Positions 38,801-53,800 of a stretch of 64,000 nt of DNA are shown here, piece by piece; position 1 is the first letter of the stretch, and every line of letters starts with the position of its first letter. The stretch spans positions 41,645,523 through 41,709,522 of the forward strand of contig OX381717.1 of the NCBI GenBank assembly GCA_947462335.1. Direction: 5' to 3'. Made by a program: the position numbers and the translations under genes. The notes beneath the pieces are model-generated. The model was not told the origin of the DNA. It saw nothing but the letters and a program-made list of their open reading frames with translations, and did no database searches. This DNA comes from Harmothoe impar. Taxonomy: Eukaryota > Annelida > Polychaeta > Phyllodocida > Polynoidae.

Positions 38801-41800
38801 TGGTAACTGGAACAAGAAAGAAACTGGAATTTACTGATTTTTTTGGGGCATAGCTAGTTTATAGTCATAACACTGTTCAGGAAAAAGGCCAAGTCCTTTT
38901 GTATGTACTACATTAAATATATCTAATCTTACAATATATAACATTGCTCTAACTATTACACCATTACAGTGGCGTCCCAACCAGACCGCAGTCAGAGTGT
39001 CGCTGAGTCCAATTCACAGGCGCAAGCAAATAGTGCCTCCAAGCAGGAGTCGACCAACGACAATGAAAAACAGACCATCCCCGAGGAAGGAGAGGGCTCG
39101 GTGGTCAACGGAGATCCCGAGACTGCCTGTAAGTTCTTAATTCTCAGGATGAAAGTCTTTCATTGATTTCAAGTTCTTTTTTATATTACAAAGACCTTTA
39201 CTAAACATTATTCAGGGGCCTCAATTTCAACATTTAAAAAAAATTTCACTTCAAGATATGTATAGAATTCTCACTATTAAATTCATCTCTAAAAGACCAA
39301 GAGCACTGCCCAAACTACTATCCAAAAAAAACTAAAGACAAATCAAAACACCATTTTCCACTTTTTATCTTAACTCTTCACAGCCCTGAGTATCCCACCA
39401 GCAGACACAATGACAATGAACCTCATGGCCATGCCGATGGTCAGCAAGGCCGAGACGGCCGAAGAAGGGAATGACGACGCGGACCAATCCAACCTACGTC
39501 TCCTCCTCTTCCCGAGTCAGATCCGCAAGATCTCCATGCTCATCGCACTCCTTGCCCACCAAAGGGAGATGCTGATGCGGCTCAAAGAAATCCAAGATGG
39601 CGGCGAGGAGGAAGAAGGAGCTGCAGTACCAATCAGCTCCTGCTTCGACTGGGCTTGTCAGCTGCACTATACGCTGGATAAAGAAACGCGCACTGTAAAC
39701 ATAGGGGTGGGTATTTAAAAAAAAAATTTATAAATTTTTTTATTCAATTGTATCGCTAGTACAAGTGTTTGGCCAATTAGGGTTTTTTCAACAGCTCTCT
39801 GATGAATCTAATCTATTATGGAAAACGACTATTTAGATAATGCTAACATATGTTGGCATTTGCAAAGTTTCTGTTTGATAATTGATTATAAAATACATAT
39901 TTCTATTTATTTCTGTTAAAAAGGCCTTTACTTTGACACAAATATAGGTGCTCTAATGTGTGTGTTGCACTGTAAAATGAAGGATAGAAGAGTGAATGAT
40001 TATTGACATGTGTGTACTATTGTGAAATTTCCAATTTGATATGATAAGACATGTTTTTTTTCGCCCACATTTCCTCATAATTATTTCAATATAATTCAGA
40101 ATTCAAAATATATATGTAGGTAAGCTATAACTTTGTTTTGTGTTGCAGTGCCTGGGTAGTGAGTTTGAGTATGGCTTTGAGTACATTGGGTCGTCCCCAC
40201 GCGAGGTGATCACTCCACTCACGGAGCGAGCGTTCCTCGCCTTGACTCAGGCTATCAAGTCACACAACGGAGGTCTGTGTATGGGACCAGCGGTAAGTTA
40301 AATGAATTCATTTTATTAAAATGTTTAGAAAATAAATAATCATGATGATAAAGGTTGCGTAAATTGTTTCGTCTATCATATTGTGACTGGGGGCGCCACA
40401 CCCTCACTAGAATTTGTGTTTAATTGGGGGGAAAAATGAAAAACAAAAGACTGTATTTAACATACTTTAGATGGGTTATTCCATTGCTTAAGAATATAGA
40501 TAAGAAAATACAATGACTTAGTAAGATGTAGATATTTATTAATATATCTGAGATAAACAGACAGATAAAGCATAAAAGTGTAATCTGGTAGAACACTGAC
40601 TTTGATGAGGTTTTAGACTTTTTTAAATGATAGAAATTAAAGCTGACGCCTTCCTTTCCTTTCAGGGTACTTCTCGTCTCGGTACCGTTCAGGAGCTGGG
40701 TCGAGCTCTCGGCAAACCACTCTACACTTTCAACTGTACCAAGTCACTGGACAGCTACGCACTACACGATGTGTTCAAAGGGTTCGCAGCCACCGGTGAG
40801 TGAACTGACCGTTTAGATGGCCCTATAGGTTTTGTATAGGTTTATATAGGGAGCCCAACCACGTTTTCCTATGCCAATGATACCAGAGTAACATGAAGCC
40901 TATAGCTGTCCTGCCATCATTAACCCTTTAAGAACAGCATAAGGCGTTAATGCATCATGCCCTTGGTTGTCATGATGCATGAATGCAGCCCTGGTGAGTA
41001 GATCACAAGGGCTGCATTCAAGCATCATGCCGACCATAGAGGGTTAAGATACTTACTGCATTGGTGCATGATGATGACAAATCATATCTTTTAGCGACAT
41101 GCCGTCCTTAAATAAAGGGTTAAAAATTAATAAATAAAATCCATGTTTTTCCCCGACAGGTTCGTGGATCTGCCTGAACAACATTAACAATATGCAGCCT
41201 GAGGTGCTGAGTGTGTGCGCCCAGCTGGTCACAGCCGTGTTCGATGCCATGCGGGCCGGCAAGGCCAACGCACACTTCCCATCTGAGGAGGTTCAATTAA
41301 CACCCGGCGGAGCATGCTTCGCTGTCATCGACTCTGGTATCAAGGTGAGTTTAGTTTTTATTGACTCTGGATGGGGTCTGTGAGACGGTTTGGAAAATTG
41401 CTTCCACCCATTTTAAAGTTCAATTTTGCACTTTGGCCCACACTGACCCCACTTTCGATGAATTACTGACTGCACTTTGCCACACACTGGTCCCAATTTC
41501 CATATACTACTGACTGCACTTTGCCACACACTGGCCCCACTTTCCATATACTACTAACTGCACTTTGCCACACACTGGTCCCACTTTCCATATACTACTG
41601 ACTGCACTTTGCCACACACCGGCCCCACTTTCCATATACTACTGACTGCACTTTGCCACACACCGGCCCCACTTTCCATATACTACTGACTGCACTTTGC
41701 CATACACTGGTCCCACTTTCCATATACTACTGACTGCACTTTACCACACACTAGTCCCACTTTCCATATACTAATGACTGTACTTTGCCACACACTAGTC

Positions 41801-44800
41801 CCACTTTCCATGTACTAATGACTGCACTTTGCCTTACACTGGTCCCACTTTCCATATACTACTGACTGCACTTTGCCACACACTGGTCCCACTTTCCATA
41901 TACTACTGACTGCACTTTGCCACACACTGGTCCCACTTTCCATATACCACTGACTGCACTTTGCCATACACTGGTCCCTCTCCATATACAGTGTAATAGG
42001 TGAGAATTCATGGTGCCGTCAATTCTTGTGTAGAAGCAGTGGCTTGTACTATGTATAAGAGTCAGACTCAGCTTTCTTTTGATACCAAACATGCCTATAT
42101 AGGGTGTGGCTTATACAAGAGTTTTTATATGTATAGAACAGTACCAACTAAACAATTTTCAATTCTTCAAAAAATAAATAAAAAAATAATTCAGAACCTC
42201 TCTGCGGCTTATATAATTCGTCAAAGTTGGGTGTGTGGCTAATATGTAAGTTAGCTTTATAAATATACTCTGCACCACAACGTGGTGCCCTCGGCAAAAT
42301 CATAATCAAATAACACCTTACCCTGGTAAGTCTCATTTAATTTCACAATTTTACGGTAATGTGACCTTGTGTGCTCCTCCAGGTGCGGACTAACAACCCG
42401 GAGAAGCTGCTGCTGTACAACTCGGTGGTGTCGTGTCTGTCGGACGACCTCCTCTCACAGTTCAGGACTGTCTCCATGCTCGCCCCCGACCTGCGCCTCT
42501 CCACAGAGGTCATGCTCATCAGCCAAGGTCAGTGTGCCTTGCATGTTAAAGGGGCATTCTCACCACTCGCACTTAACCACATAGTAGACTGACTAGAACA
42601 GTACTAGAGTTGTGAGTGGGATACGTTCGGTGATTATGCCACTTTAGATATTTACAATGTCATGGTGCATATTTCTTTAGCCTTTAAAGATGGTGTATCA
42701 GCTAATAGACTTCCCAAATCTTTTCTTCAAAATGGATATAATTTTAATGTCAAGGGTTTTGTTATTATTTTAGCTGATATGCAGTGCTCAATGTTAAATA
42801 TATTTGTGTATAAATGCATGATTTGAGATAGAAAATAATGTTGCTTATTCAACACACTGACTCAGTCACTCCCCCAGGTGAGTACAGGGGTAACTAGCCT
42901 GGTAGAGAAAGCACTGAGCCATGCAGTACCACAACATAGACAGTTTTAGTGTCGACCTACAGTAAAAGATATTGCACTGCATGTGCTCATCTCATAGACT
43001 AAGACACTGTCAATCATTTTAAAAGTTAGGGAATATGTATGGGATAGGATATACAACAGTAATATGATAAAACTAAAAAATCTCTAAATATTTAGCTGAT
43101 ACACCATCTTTAACCCTTTAAGGATGTCCTGATGCCTTAATGCATCATGCCCTTGATCATCATGATGCATGAATGCAGTCCTGGCGAGTAACTTACCAGT
43201 CCTGCATTCAAACATTATGCCGATCCTACGGGCTTCAGATACCCCGGAAGGGTTGGCATGATGCAAAATGCAGCACCAGCGAGTTACTCACCGATGCTGC
43301 ATTGGTGCTTCATGATGACAAATGTCATCTTTCAGCGACATGCTAAGGGTTAAGAATGGGCTAGTGCTTTAATACTAGACCAAAATTGTTTAAAAAAAGG
43401 ATTACCAGCAAGAAAATAGATGAAAATGTATTTAAGGACTTTATTTTATTCTTGCAGGTTTCCAGTTTGCCAGTGAGTTGGCCAAGAAGACGATCCTTCT
43501 GTTTGAGATGTGCAGTTCACTGAGCGGCACCAACTCCCCCATCACCAACCTTACCGACCACCTCAGTGAGTTTTAGAAAGTTTTTTTGTTTTATAAACTG
43601 AAATAATCAGTATAACGTACAAATAGTAGCTACCGGTAGTCTCCTTCATTCAAGTAGTGAGGATATGTATTTTATCAAATTAGCTTGCGAGATTATCTCC
43701 GATGGTTCCTGTCAATGCTGACATTCTTAGACATTCAAAGTGTTTTAAAATAAAATTCTTTGACATTCTGTAATGGATTTTGGGTCATAATGGCACAGTC
43801 ACTTCTTCTTGCTCAACCCTTAAAGATGGTGTATCAGCTAATAGACTTCCCAAATCTTTTCTTCAAAATGGATATAATTTTAATGTCAAGGGTTTTGTTA
43901 TTATTTTAGCTGATATGCAGTGCTCAATGTTAAATATATTTGTGTATAAATGCATGATTTGAGATAGAAAATAATGTTGCTTATTCAACACACTGACTCA
44001 GTCACTCCCCCAGGTGAGTACAGGGGTAACTAGCCTGGTAGAGAAAGCACTGAGCCATGCAGTACCACAACATAGACAGTTTTAGTGTCGACCTACAGTA
44101 AAAGATATTGCACTGCATGTGCTCATCTCATAGACTAAGACACTGTCAATCATTTTAAAAGTTAGGGAATATGTATGGGATAGGATATACAACAGTAATA
44201 TGATAAAACTAAAAAATCTCTAAATATTTAGCTGATACACCATCTTTAAAGGACAGCAACGTGCTTAAATATGATAATGGCCTTTGACTTCCAAATGGAT
44301 AAATTTGTTACTGGTGAGTGATTCGCCAATGCTGTATTCATACATTATGCCCTATAATGTCCCTAAGGAGTACTGGCGAATTGCTCACTGGCACTGTGTT
44401 GGTGGATCATGACCTTAAAGTGAGATGGTCCGATGATTAGGGCTTATAAATCAATTTAAGACTTTTGGAGTGCGAACTATAATTCCTCCATTAAAAAGAC
44501 AATGTAAAATACTGTACTTGGGCCACATTGGACACTCTAAATGGACTCCTATTGGCCATAAATGACATTTTGCTATTCCCTATCCTCCAAATATGAAATT
44601 GTACTACTATTTGGAACACATTTAAGTGGGATTTAAAATATGAAAAAAAAAATCGGATCATGTCACTTTAAAGGGTCGTCAAAGGCCTGTCCACCTCATA
44701 TAAACTTATATCCTTGTGTCTGTGTTTCAGCCTACAACAGTTTGAGTATGAGTGGAGGATGGAGCGCGCAGGTACTGAAGTATGTGGCCACTGAGGCCGG

Positions 44801-47800
44801 AGCTATCCTCGACAAAATGGTCACCGTCAAAATGAAGAATGAAGGTAGATCTTAATGTTAATTTGAAGCTAATGCTGATAAGAAAGATTGCAAACAAGGA
44901 GTTGCCGAGTTCTATGAACTAGTTACTCATATTAAGAAGAAAAATTATGTGTACCGTAAATTCTCACCTAGAAGCCGTGCAGCTTATAGGATCGGCTCAA
45001 AGGCGGGGTGTGGCTTACATGCCAATTTTTATATGTACACTACAGTACTAAATTCGCCATAATCAGACCCCTGTGCAGCTTATAGGATTCCCTCAAGTTA
45101 GGGGGCGGCTTAGATGTGAGTTAGGCTTATACGCGGGTTATATACCCGAGAATTTACGGTAATAGTAAAGAATTTCTTAATATTGTTAAGACAAAAATCA
45201 AACATAAAACTACTAAAATGTTATTTGCATTGACAGAGGTGCTGAAGGGCCTGGCCTCGGTACAGGAGGAGGCCCTCACATACGGAGGGGAAACTGCCAC
45301 GATGGCCACCGACGTAGACGCTCGCTCCATGGGTGCCGAGAAGATCGCAGAACTCGCAGACAGGAGAGATGAGGAAGAAGCCGTGGTCACCGCTCTACGT
45401 AATACCTTCATGCCACGACTCCTGGATCGCGACGCGTCTATTTTTGCTACTTTGATTCGTGATCTATGGACAGAGGTAAATCTACTGAGACATTTAGGCA
45501 TTTATGGGTTTTGCATTAAGTTATGCAGCGCTATACATTAGTCATCACAATCATCCTTCAAATAGCATAAATATTCACTAATGTTTGTCCCATGATCCTT
45601 TTTCGATATCCCCCAAAATATATTTTGAATACTGTTTTCTTACCTCGCACAAGTCAAAATTTCACATGTATAATAAAATAAAAAAATGTAACAGTCTAAT
45701 GTGTATGTCATCATGTTGAATGGATACAGCCCTGGTGCGTAACTGCAAACTCCCCAGTGCTCCATTTATGCATCATGCTGACCAAACGGTATCGAGACTC
45801 CTGAGGTCTCGGCATGTGTCTCGGCATGATATATAGGAGCGTTGGCGAGTTACTTGATAGCGATACCTCAGTCCATTGTGTCGCGACATGTTGTCCTAAA
45901 AGGGTTAAAACTGTTATACTGTACAATAATTGTGTACTCTAGGTGGATGTACCGATGGTGTTTGGTGATCGCGCATCGCCCGACCTGGACCTGCCACAGT
46001 CTAAGACACGGTCAGAGTCCCGCATGTCCAAGACAGGATCCAAGCCAAAGAGCCCCTCAGAAGGACGCTCTTACCGAGGTAGGAATCACTCATTTGATAC
46101 TAGTGGCGTAATTTGTGACTTAATTTCCCCAATAGAATTCTATTCCAATGGTGTATTTAGGTGGCATGTTGTAATAATTATTTTAGTTAACAGTAGGTTT
46201 GCTGTCTTTGCCGCATAGTTGATTGTAAGCGGTTTCATGATAATCGAATTTGGAAAAATTTTAGTCACAGCCCGATTCTCCTAGCATTTAAATGAAATAG
46301 TGCCCTTCCCAAATGCTTAACCTGCGTTTATGGTTTAAGAATAAAGATAAATTTCGACATTTAGAATACTGGCAAAGAGATTTGTTCTGGAGTGGGAGTG
46401 TAGCGCTGGAGAGATTGATATCCGCTTGCACTTTCTTAACTCAACTGATTTAAATTTACCAGTTACTGTACATTCTGGAACGGCTGTATAAATTATCACT
46501 AAAGTTAGTCCAGGAAAATAATGAATAGATATCAAATAATAAAGCAATAAAATGTATGAATAATAACTTTTAAAAGAAGTAAATAATGAACAAATATCAT
46601 ATAATAAGGCGATAACATTTATAAATAACATCTTTTAAACTTGCAGAGTCTATGAACCTCAACACCCCGGTGGTACCGCTAGCCTCGGCCCTCGGTGACC
46701 GGTTCCTGTCTAACATTGAGAAGGAGAAGCAAGTCCTCACTGACATTAACGACGCTATCGCTGTCGCCACCGGCAGTCTCGGACTCATCCCCGGGACCAC
46801 CTTCCAAGCACGCGTATCCCAACTGGCCGAGCTTAACACTGCTCATAAGACGGTATGTTGTTTAATTTTTTAAATATTATTTTTTCCCCATTTCCCTTGG
46901 AAAATAGTCCTCATCATATTAGATGCTTAATTAACTGCTTCATCAAGACAATCACTTTTGACTGATTATATCCCTCCTATAACAAAATTTGCCATAACGT
47001 AATCAACTTAATTCTTGCTCTGACAAATATTAATGCCAAAAATAGTTAGGGTCGGTAGGTTGATTTCTTTTTTCCAAATTATGTCAAGGGTTGTATTAAA
47101 GTGGCGCTTTCCCCATTTTCTCATCATTTCAGTAAAAACACTTCTTTTGTGGAAAACGCACCAAAATACCATCTGTAAAACTAAATCTATTAAAAAAATA
47201 AGGATCGGGTTATAAAATAGGTCGGTTGGAACACAACTTTTTAAATTTTTACCTCAAGGGAAAGCGGTTATTACGTTGATTATGGTAGCTCCCATATCTA
47301 CGGAAGCCGTCAAGGGTCACCAAAAAAATCATATCTAAGGTTTACTTTGTACCCCTGTAGGTTGTGGTGGCCGGTCCCCCTGCCTGTGGTAAGAGTGAGA
47401 CCATTAAGACGTACGCGCTGGCCGAGCGCGAACGTGGCAAACAGATGGTCATCCAGAGCATCTTCACCAAGTCTGTCGAGTCAGATGAGCTACTCGGCTA
47501 CTGGGACCCCACCACCAAGTAGGTCTTATATTTTTGTTCTTAAAATTTAGATTTGAAGAAAGAATTGTCAAATAATTGAACCAGGGCACAGTAGTGCCAG
47601 GTTCTTTAGAGACAGGTATTTTTGGACTTTTTGTCAAAAAAGTCCCTTGCTTTCTGTCCCTTTTTTTCCTGTGAAACATTTGGAAATACTATATTTAAAT
47701 GCTGCCACAAACAAGTTTTGATCAATGCCAATCCATGCCATCAAGGATTGAAACCAAAAAAGCACTATTTGATACAGAAAATTGATATTGAAAAAGAGTC

Positions 47801-50800
47801 ACTAAAATAGCACAAAACCAACTTTTTTGACGCAATGCTAAAAGGTGGGGTTTCAAGTAAAGCACAGACCTTCGTGAAGTGTCCCTTTACACAGAATCCT
47901 CTTTGTTCTTATGTAAAAACTGGGTGAGACACTTTTTGAGACACTCTGTGGGCAGAGTATTGCTGGTACCTTCGGTAACCTTCATGAAAATGAAGGTAAG
48001 GGAGTAGTTTACACAGAAAACAACGAAAAAAGACAAAAAATCATCAGGGCGGCCTGTTGACAAAAGCTGAAACATGGTGTGAGAATTGTCAGGACTGCAT
48101 TCATGCCAGGTTTGGTGTCAAGATCATCTGTAGCACACGCTGCCCTGCGGCCGGCCGACTCGCTTTTCGACCAAGATGTAAAACAGCAGTTACGCGCTGC
48201 AGGGCGCTGACGCCCACAGCCACCTGCTTGCCTACACCCACCAGCTTGCCCACACCCACCTGCTTGCCCAGATCTCCTTGCCGACACCCACCTGCTCGCC
48301 TGGAATTTGATTACTGTAAATTCTCGCGTATAAGCCTAACTCACGTATAAGCCGCACCCCTAACTTTGACAAATTATATAAGCCGCAGAGGGGGTCTGAA
48401 TTTTGCGATTTTGGTACTGTAGTATACTAATAAAAACTCTCGTATAAGCCGCACCCTATATAGGCATGTTTGGTATCAAAAGAAAGCTGAGTCTGACTCG
48501 CGTAGAAGCCGCGGCTTCTACGCGAGAATTAACGGTAAATAAGGCATGTGACCTATCAAAGTGGGTCAGCGTTTCCTGGAGATTATGATTCTGCTGTCAG
48601 AAATAACGTATTGTACTAAAATTAGGTACCTGATCATTGGGAATCAGCACTGTGTGTGTATGTGGGGGGGGGGGGGGTTGTAAGCACTCAATCTCGGCAA
48701 TTCAACATCAAAACTCACATATTAAACTCACACATGTTACACTCACACATGTTGCACTCACGCATGTTACACTCACACATATTACACTCACACATATTAC
48801 ACTCACACATATTACACTCACACATATTACACTCACACATATTACACTCACACATCGGGGGGGGGGGGACTTCGGGTAGGTTTATCCAATGGAAAAACAA
48901 ATACCTTAGTCTTTTGTGATTAGGATCACACACTAGATCTTTTAAGAATACATATCAAAAGCTTTGAAAACAAGAAAACTAAATGAAAACAACTAGATCA
49001 CAAAAAAATAATGCCCTGGTTCACATGTGATATCAATCACATATACCATTCATTCTTCTAATTCTTTATTTAATTTCTTTTTTAAGGTTTGAATTTCGAT
49101 TTGTTTAACCCAGAGGCATAACTCTTAAAGTTACATGCATTATGGCCTTTTTCTCGGGATGCAGTAGCGTAGCTCGTCTGTACTGTATTGATGCAACATA
49201 CCAATCCTTCAGGAGTGTATCAATCTGTAGCTTGGTCGGCATGATGCATAAATGCAGTACTCGCCGGTACTGCATTGATGTATTATGTTGAGACTCCTGT
49301 CTCAATTTCAATTTTAAAAAAAAGTTAAATATAAATATGAATTTCTAATACTTGCTATTTTGTGCCTTTTTAATCATAGGGAGTGGCATGATGGCTTAGT
49401 TCCCTGCATTCTGCGTAAGTTCTGCCTCAACCAGTCAACACAATCCGGTCCTGTGGACGAGCGCCCAACCCTCAAAGTACTTCTTTTGGACGGAGAGGTA
49501 AGTCTATATTGTCCTGATTTTGAGGGAATTCCTAACTTTTCCCCCTAAAATATTTGCATTGAATTGTGTTAATTTCCTTAAGAGACATTGACTAAAATCG
49601 TAATGAGTTCTTACCTTTTTTTTTGTTGAGGCTGAGTGGTATAGAGTGGTATAGAGTGAAGTAAGAACTGGGCTATGATTATCAAATTCTAAAATAATAG
49701 AGAAATAAAGAAATTTAAGTTTAGTGTAAACAAGATAATATTTTCATTGATTGAGACTTTTTTGAATTGTCATTTCGCAGCTTGATGACAGTCAGTTTGA
49801 ACTCATGGAAACCATCCTCCACAACAACGGCTCGGTCGTCTTAGGAAACAACGAGCGCATCATGATGCCTGAAAACCTCCGCTTCTTCTGGGAAGTCGAG
49901 ACGCTCGCGCACCTCACTCCCGCTATTCTCGCTAACGTCGGCGTTCTCGTCATGACGTCACGTGACGTCGGTTGGCGCATGCAGCTGGCCATGTGGGTGG
50001 AGCGGCGACGTGACATTGACCGCGAGATTCTCCGAGGATTGTGCGAGAAGTACGTCGAAGAAGTTGTGGAGCATGTAGGGGAGGCGACACGACCGGAAAT
50101 GAGTGGTCCTGCCTCCAACTCAGCCAGTCGCTACAAGCGTGTGATATGGCAGAGCAATGAGGCCCATATTAATACATTCACGTCGCTACTCGAGGTAGAC
50201 ATTTATTTTATTATTCATGCAATTTTATTTGGTATTATTGAGCATTCTTGTACATCTATGTGATAAAACCTGTATTTTGTTTGCTGTAATTAGTGATATA
50301 ATCTAGATGTCTCTTCATACTCATTTATCGTCATGAAGCACAGAGTAACTGTGTGGCACCACAGTGCATCATACTGCATCATAGTGCATCATACTGACCC
50401 TTCAAGAGTGTATCAACCCCGTAGAGTCAGCATGATGCATTAATGCAGCCATAGAGCCCCGTTGGGAGTGTATCAATCCTGGCTATTTATTCGCCAGGGC
50501 TGCATTCATGTGTCATTCATACCGACAAAAGGCAAGGGCATAACAAAACTGATTTGTGCACGAACAATATACCGTAAAACCCCGCCTTTAAGACGGATTT
50601 TTTTTAAAATTTATTATTCCTACAAGACGGATTTTTTTCCTAAAGAGGGGGCTCGTCTTAAAGGCGGGGTTTTGGTAATTTTGATTTTGGAAAAATGCTC
50701 CTGAAAAAGAAAACAAACTTGTACCATTAATATTATCTTCCGTCTTTGGTAAGATGTTAAGTCATGTAATCTATAAGTTGACGGGAAAAATGCTTAAAAA

Positions 50801-53800
50801 AAACACTGATTTGGGTGACTTAGAGGGGTCTGGGGTTTGGTAAGATCCCCCCAAGTCAGGGGTCGTCTTAAAGGCGGGGTTTTCCAAATTGTCATATCTT
50901 TTTTGTACAAGACGATTTTTTTCCTCAAGTTAAGGGGTCATCTTAAAGGCGGGGTCGTCTTAAAGGCGGGGTTTTAAGCCCCGGCCACACTACGCTGTTT
51001 TGAGCAGATCCGACCCGACCCGACCAGATCAGACCCAACAATCGGAAGAGTTTGGCATGCACAACTCTATCAGACCGGCCAGGTAAAATACATCCGATTG
51101 TCGGGTCTGGTCGGGTCGGATCGGCCCAAAACAGCCTAGTGTGGCCGGGGCTTTACGGTACTAACAATATAACCAGAGCAAAAAAACTTGGACATTAAAA
51201 AAAAAAAACACACCCTACATTTCAGGCGCTCATCAACCCGTACACGGACCTGTCTGATGTGGAGGTGGAGCGTTACTTCACCTTCTCCCTCGTCTGGTCG
51301 TTCGGCGGCACGTTGGAGATGGAGGACCGGGAACCCTTCTCCGTGTGGTGGAGGAAGAGCTTCAAGACGGAGACAGGCCTGCCTGATGCTGCCACCGTAA
51401 GTTATGTTTAAACAGCTTTAAGGGCATCTGGTGTCGTAAGGTCAAATAAAAAAAAGTTTTGTTTCAGGTAACATGGGTAGAAACTCTAGGGTCGGTAGGT
51501 CGGAATTATTATTTTTTTTACTTTTTTTTTTTTTTACTTCCCCTCTAAAAGTGACCGAAAAAAAGTGTAAAAATGGAGAGATGTTTTTCCAAAATTTTGT
51601 AAACCTAAAATTGACCCCAGAAAAGTATGAAAATATAAAAATGTCTTCAAAATTGCATAAAAAAATGTAGATAGGGTCGGTCGGGTGACCTGAAACAAAC
51701 CTTTTTTTTTGGCCTAACCAGTGTGTGCATCCCATATGATATAAATTAAAGATAAAATAAATCAAAATACCCTTCCCCTGAAATTTGTATTACCATTAAG
51801 TTACGCGGAAGGACGGCGTGGTTCATTCGTTTTCTGATACATGCGAGTGCCTCCAAAAATCTCTTCAACCCAACTAAAAGTTTACTGACCTTTCAAGGGC
51901 CCCACATTGCTATTAGTTATGTCCTTTGTCGTAATGAAGCATGAAATCATGCAACATGAGGATGAAGAGCATATAAATGTATCAAAGGACTATGTGGCCC
52001 TTAAAGGGTTAATAATGGCATGGAACTATGACTCATTGAGCTGTCTTGCTACAGGTGTTTGACTACTTGGTGGACAACGAGAGTCACCAGTTTGTGCCGT
52101 GGTCCGACATCTTACCGAGCTACAGCGGCACCCCGCACGCCGGCATCCCCTCGGAGGCCTTCGTGCACACTACATCATCTGAGGTAGGAAACACTTAACC
52201 CTTTAAGGCTTCATGTTGCTAAAAGGTGACATTTGTTGTCATGATGCACCAACCCAGCGAGTAAGCACCAACTCACCGGTGCATCATGCTGACCCTTCAA
52301 GGGTGTGTCAACCCTGCAAGGTCTGCATGATGCATCCCTGGTGCAAATACTATCCAGGGCTGCATTTATGTATCATAAGGCAAAGAGCAAAGCCCATTAA
52401 AACACTGAGCTGCTCTTCAAAGCCTACACGTAACTATAGTGCACGCTTATTTCATGGATCTTTTTAGTAGAGATGCTACTCCCAATTTGACAAAATGTAG
52501 GAAATCTTTTCATTTATAGGGCAATTTTCTGTAGGAAATGAAACTGGTTTAACACAGTCAAACTGACAGTCAAAAGCAAGAATTCCCACAAAGGTACAGT
52601 AGGAAAAATAGCATGTCAAGCCTTAATAAAAACTTTTTATAGTCTTTTTAGTACAGTAGTTCTGCTAATAAACTACTAATGATCATGTTTCTCATGTTTC
52701 AGCAACTGCTGCACCTGTTGGGTATCCTGACAGATGCGGGTAAGCCGGTCATGCTGGTTGGTGAGGGCGGCTGTGGGAAGAGCTCCATCGTCAACGAGCG
52801 TATCCGCACCGTGTGTTCTGGGGAGGTCGCCGAGGTGCTCGGACTCACCATCAACACCAACAGGTGAGGTTATCAATTTCAATTTATGAAGTGTATTACT
52901 TGGTAGTCTGAATAGTCTACAAATAAATGCACATTCATCAAATTTATTGCATACCAGTGTACTTGTTCAGATTCAATTAGATACTTTTTTTTGTTTACCG
53001 GCATTGGAACTGAGGGTATGCGACATTCTAAAAAAGCACCAGATTGCACAATGTGGCTTCAAGACTATCAAAAATGTTCGTGAGAGACAGACCTCTTAAT
53101 GTACCATTGCAAGATTCTTTTCTTTGTTATTTGGGGGTCGGAATAGCGGGTTAAGATAGAAAAGTTTTAAAATCTACAAATTTGTGGTTTCGATCTGTTA
53201 GTAAGTCGAACCAACCAAATATTCAAGAATTTTTCAAATGGTTATTTCTTGTGTGTTTTTTTTGAGTTTAAAAAAAACAGAACTTTAAATTTGTCTTTAT
53301 TATTGTTTAAATTTGTTTCTTGTGGACAGGTTTACCAATGCGCGCCTGGTGTACCAACGTCTTGACGACCACCTGGAGTGGAGGCACGGACGTACCTACG
53401 TACCCAAGGGGAACAAGCGACTACTCTGTCTCATTGACGACATCAACTTGGCACAGGTAAGGCCAAATAAAATAATTTTATTTTTATATTTTTTAAAGCC
53501 GCTCTACGATACCCTTGAATTGAACAAAAAAGTGTTAACGTGGGAATATTTTTTCAAAATTTTTGAAAACCTAAAATCGACCCCCAAAAAGTGTAAAAAT
53601 ATAAAAAATTCTTCAAAACTGCATAAAAAAGTAGGGTCGGCCCGGTTTTGATAGGGTCGGTCGGGTGACCTGAAACAAAGCTCTTCTTTGGGGGGCCTAA
53701 GAATGAAGGGATACAGAGCGCCCCCTCCCCCCCGAGGTAGAAAAGTCGCCGAAATTAAAGGCCCGAGGTCACAATGTCACTTTTCCTACTTTCTACTTTT

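Noticed and set aside
48057..48350. Cys/Pro/Thr-rich frames near 48.2 kb
   Set aside because: They follow a C-rich short repeat and run into a TA-flanked MITE; no splice context joins them to the gene.
48656..48933. His/Leu/Thr or Cys/Asn repeat frames
   Set aside because: A pure product of the 15-bp ACACTCACACATATT repeat.
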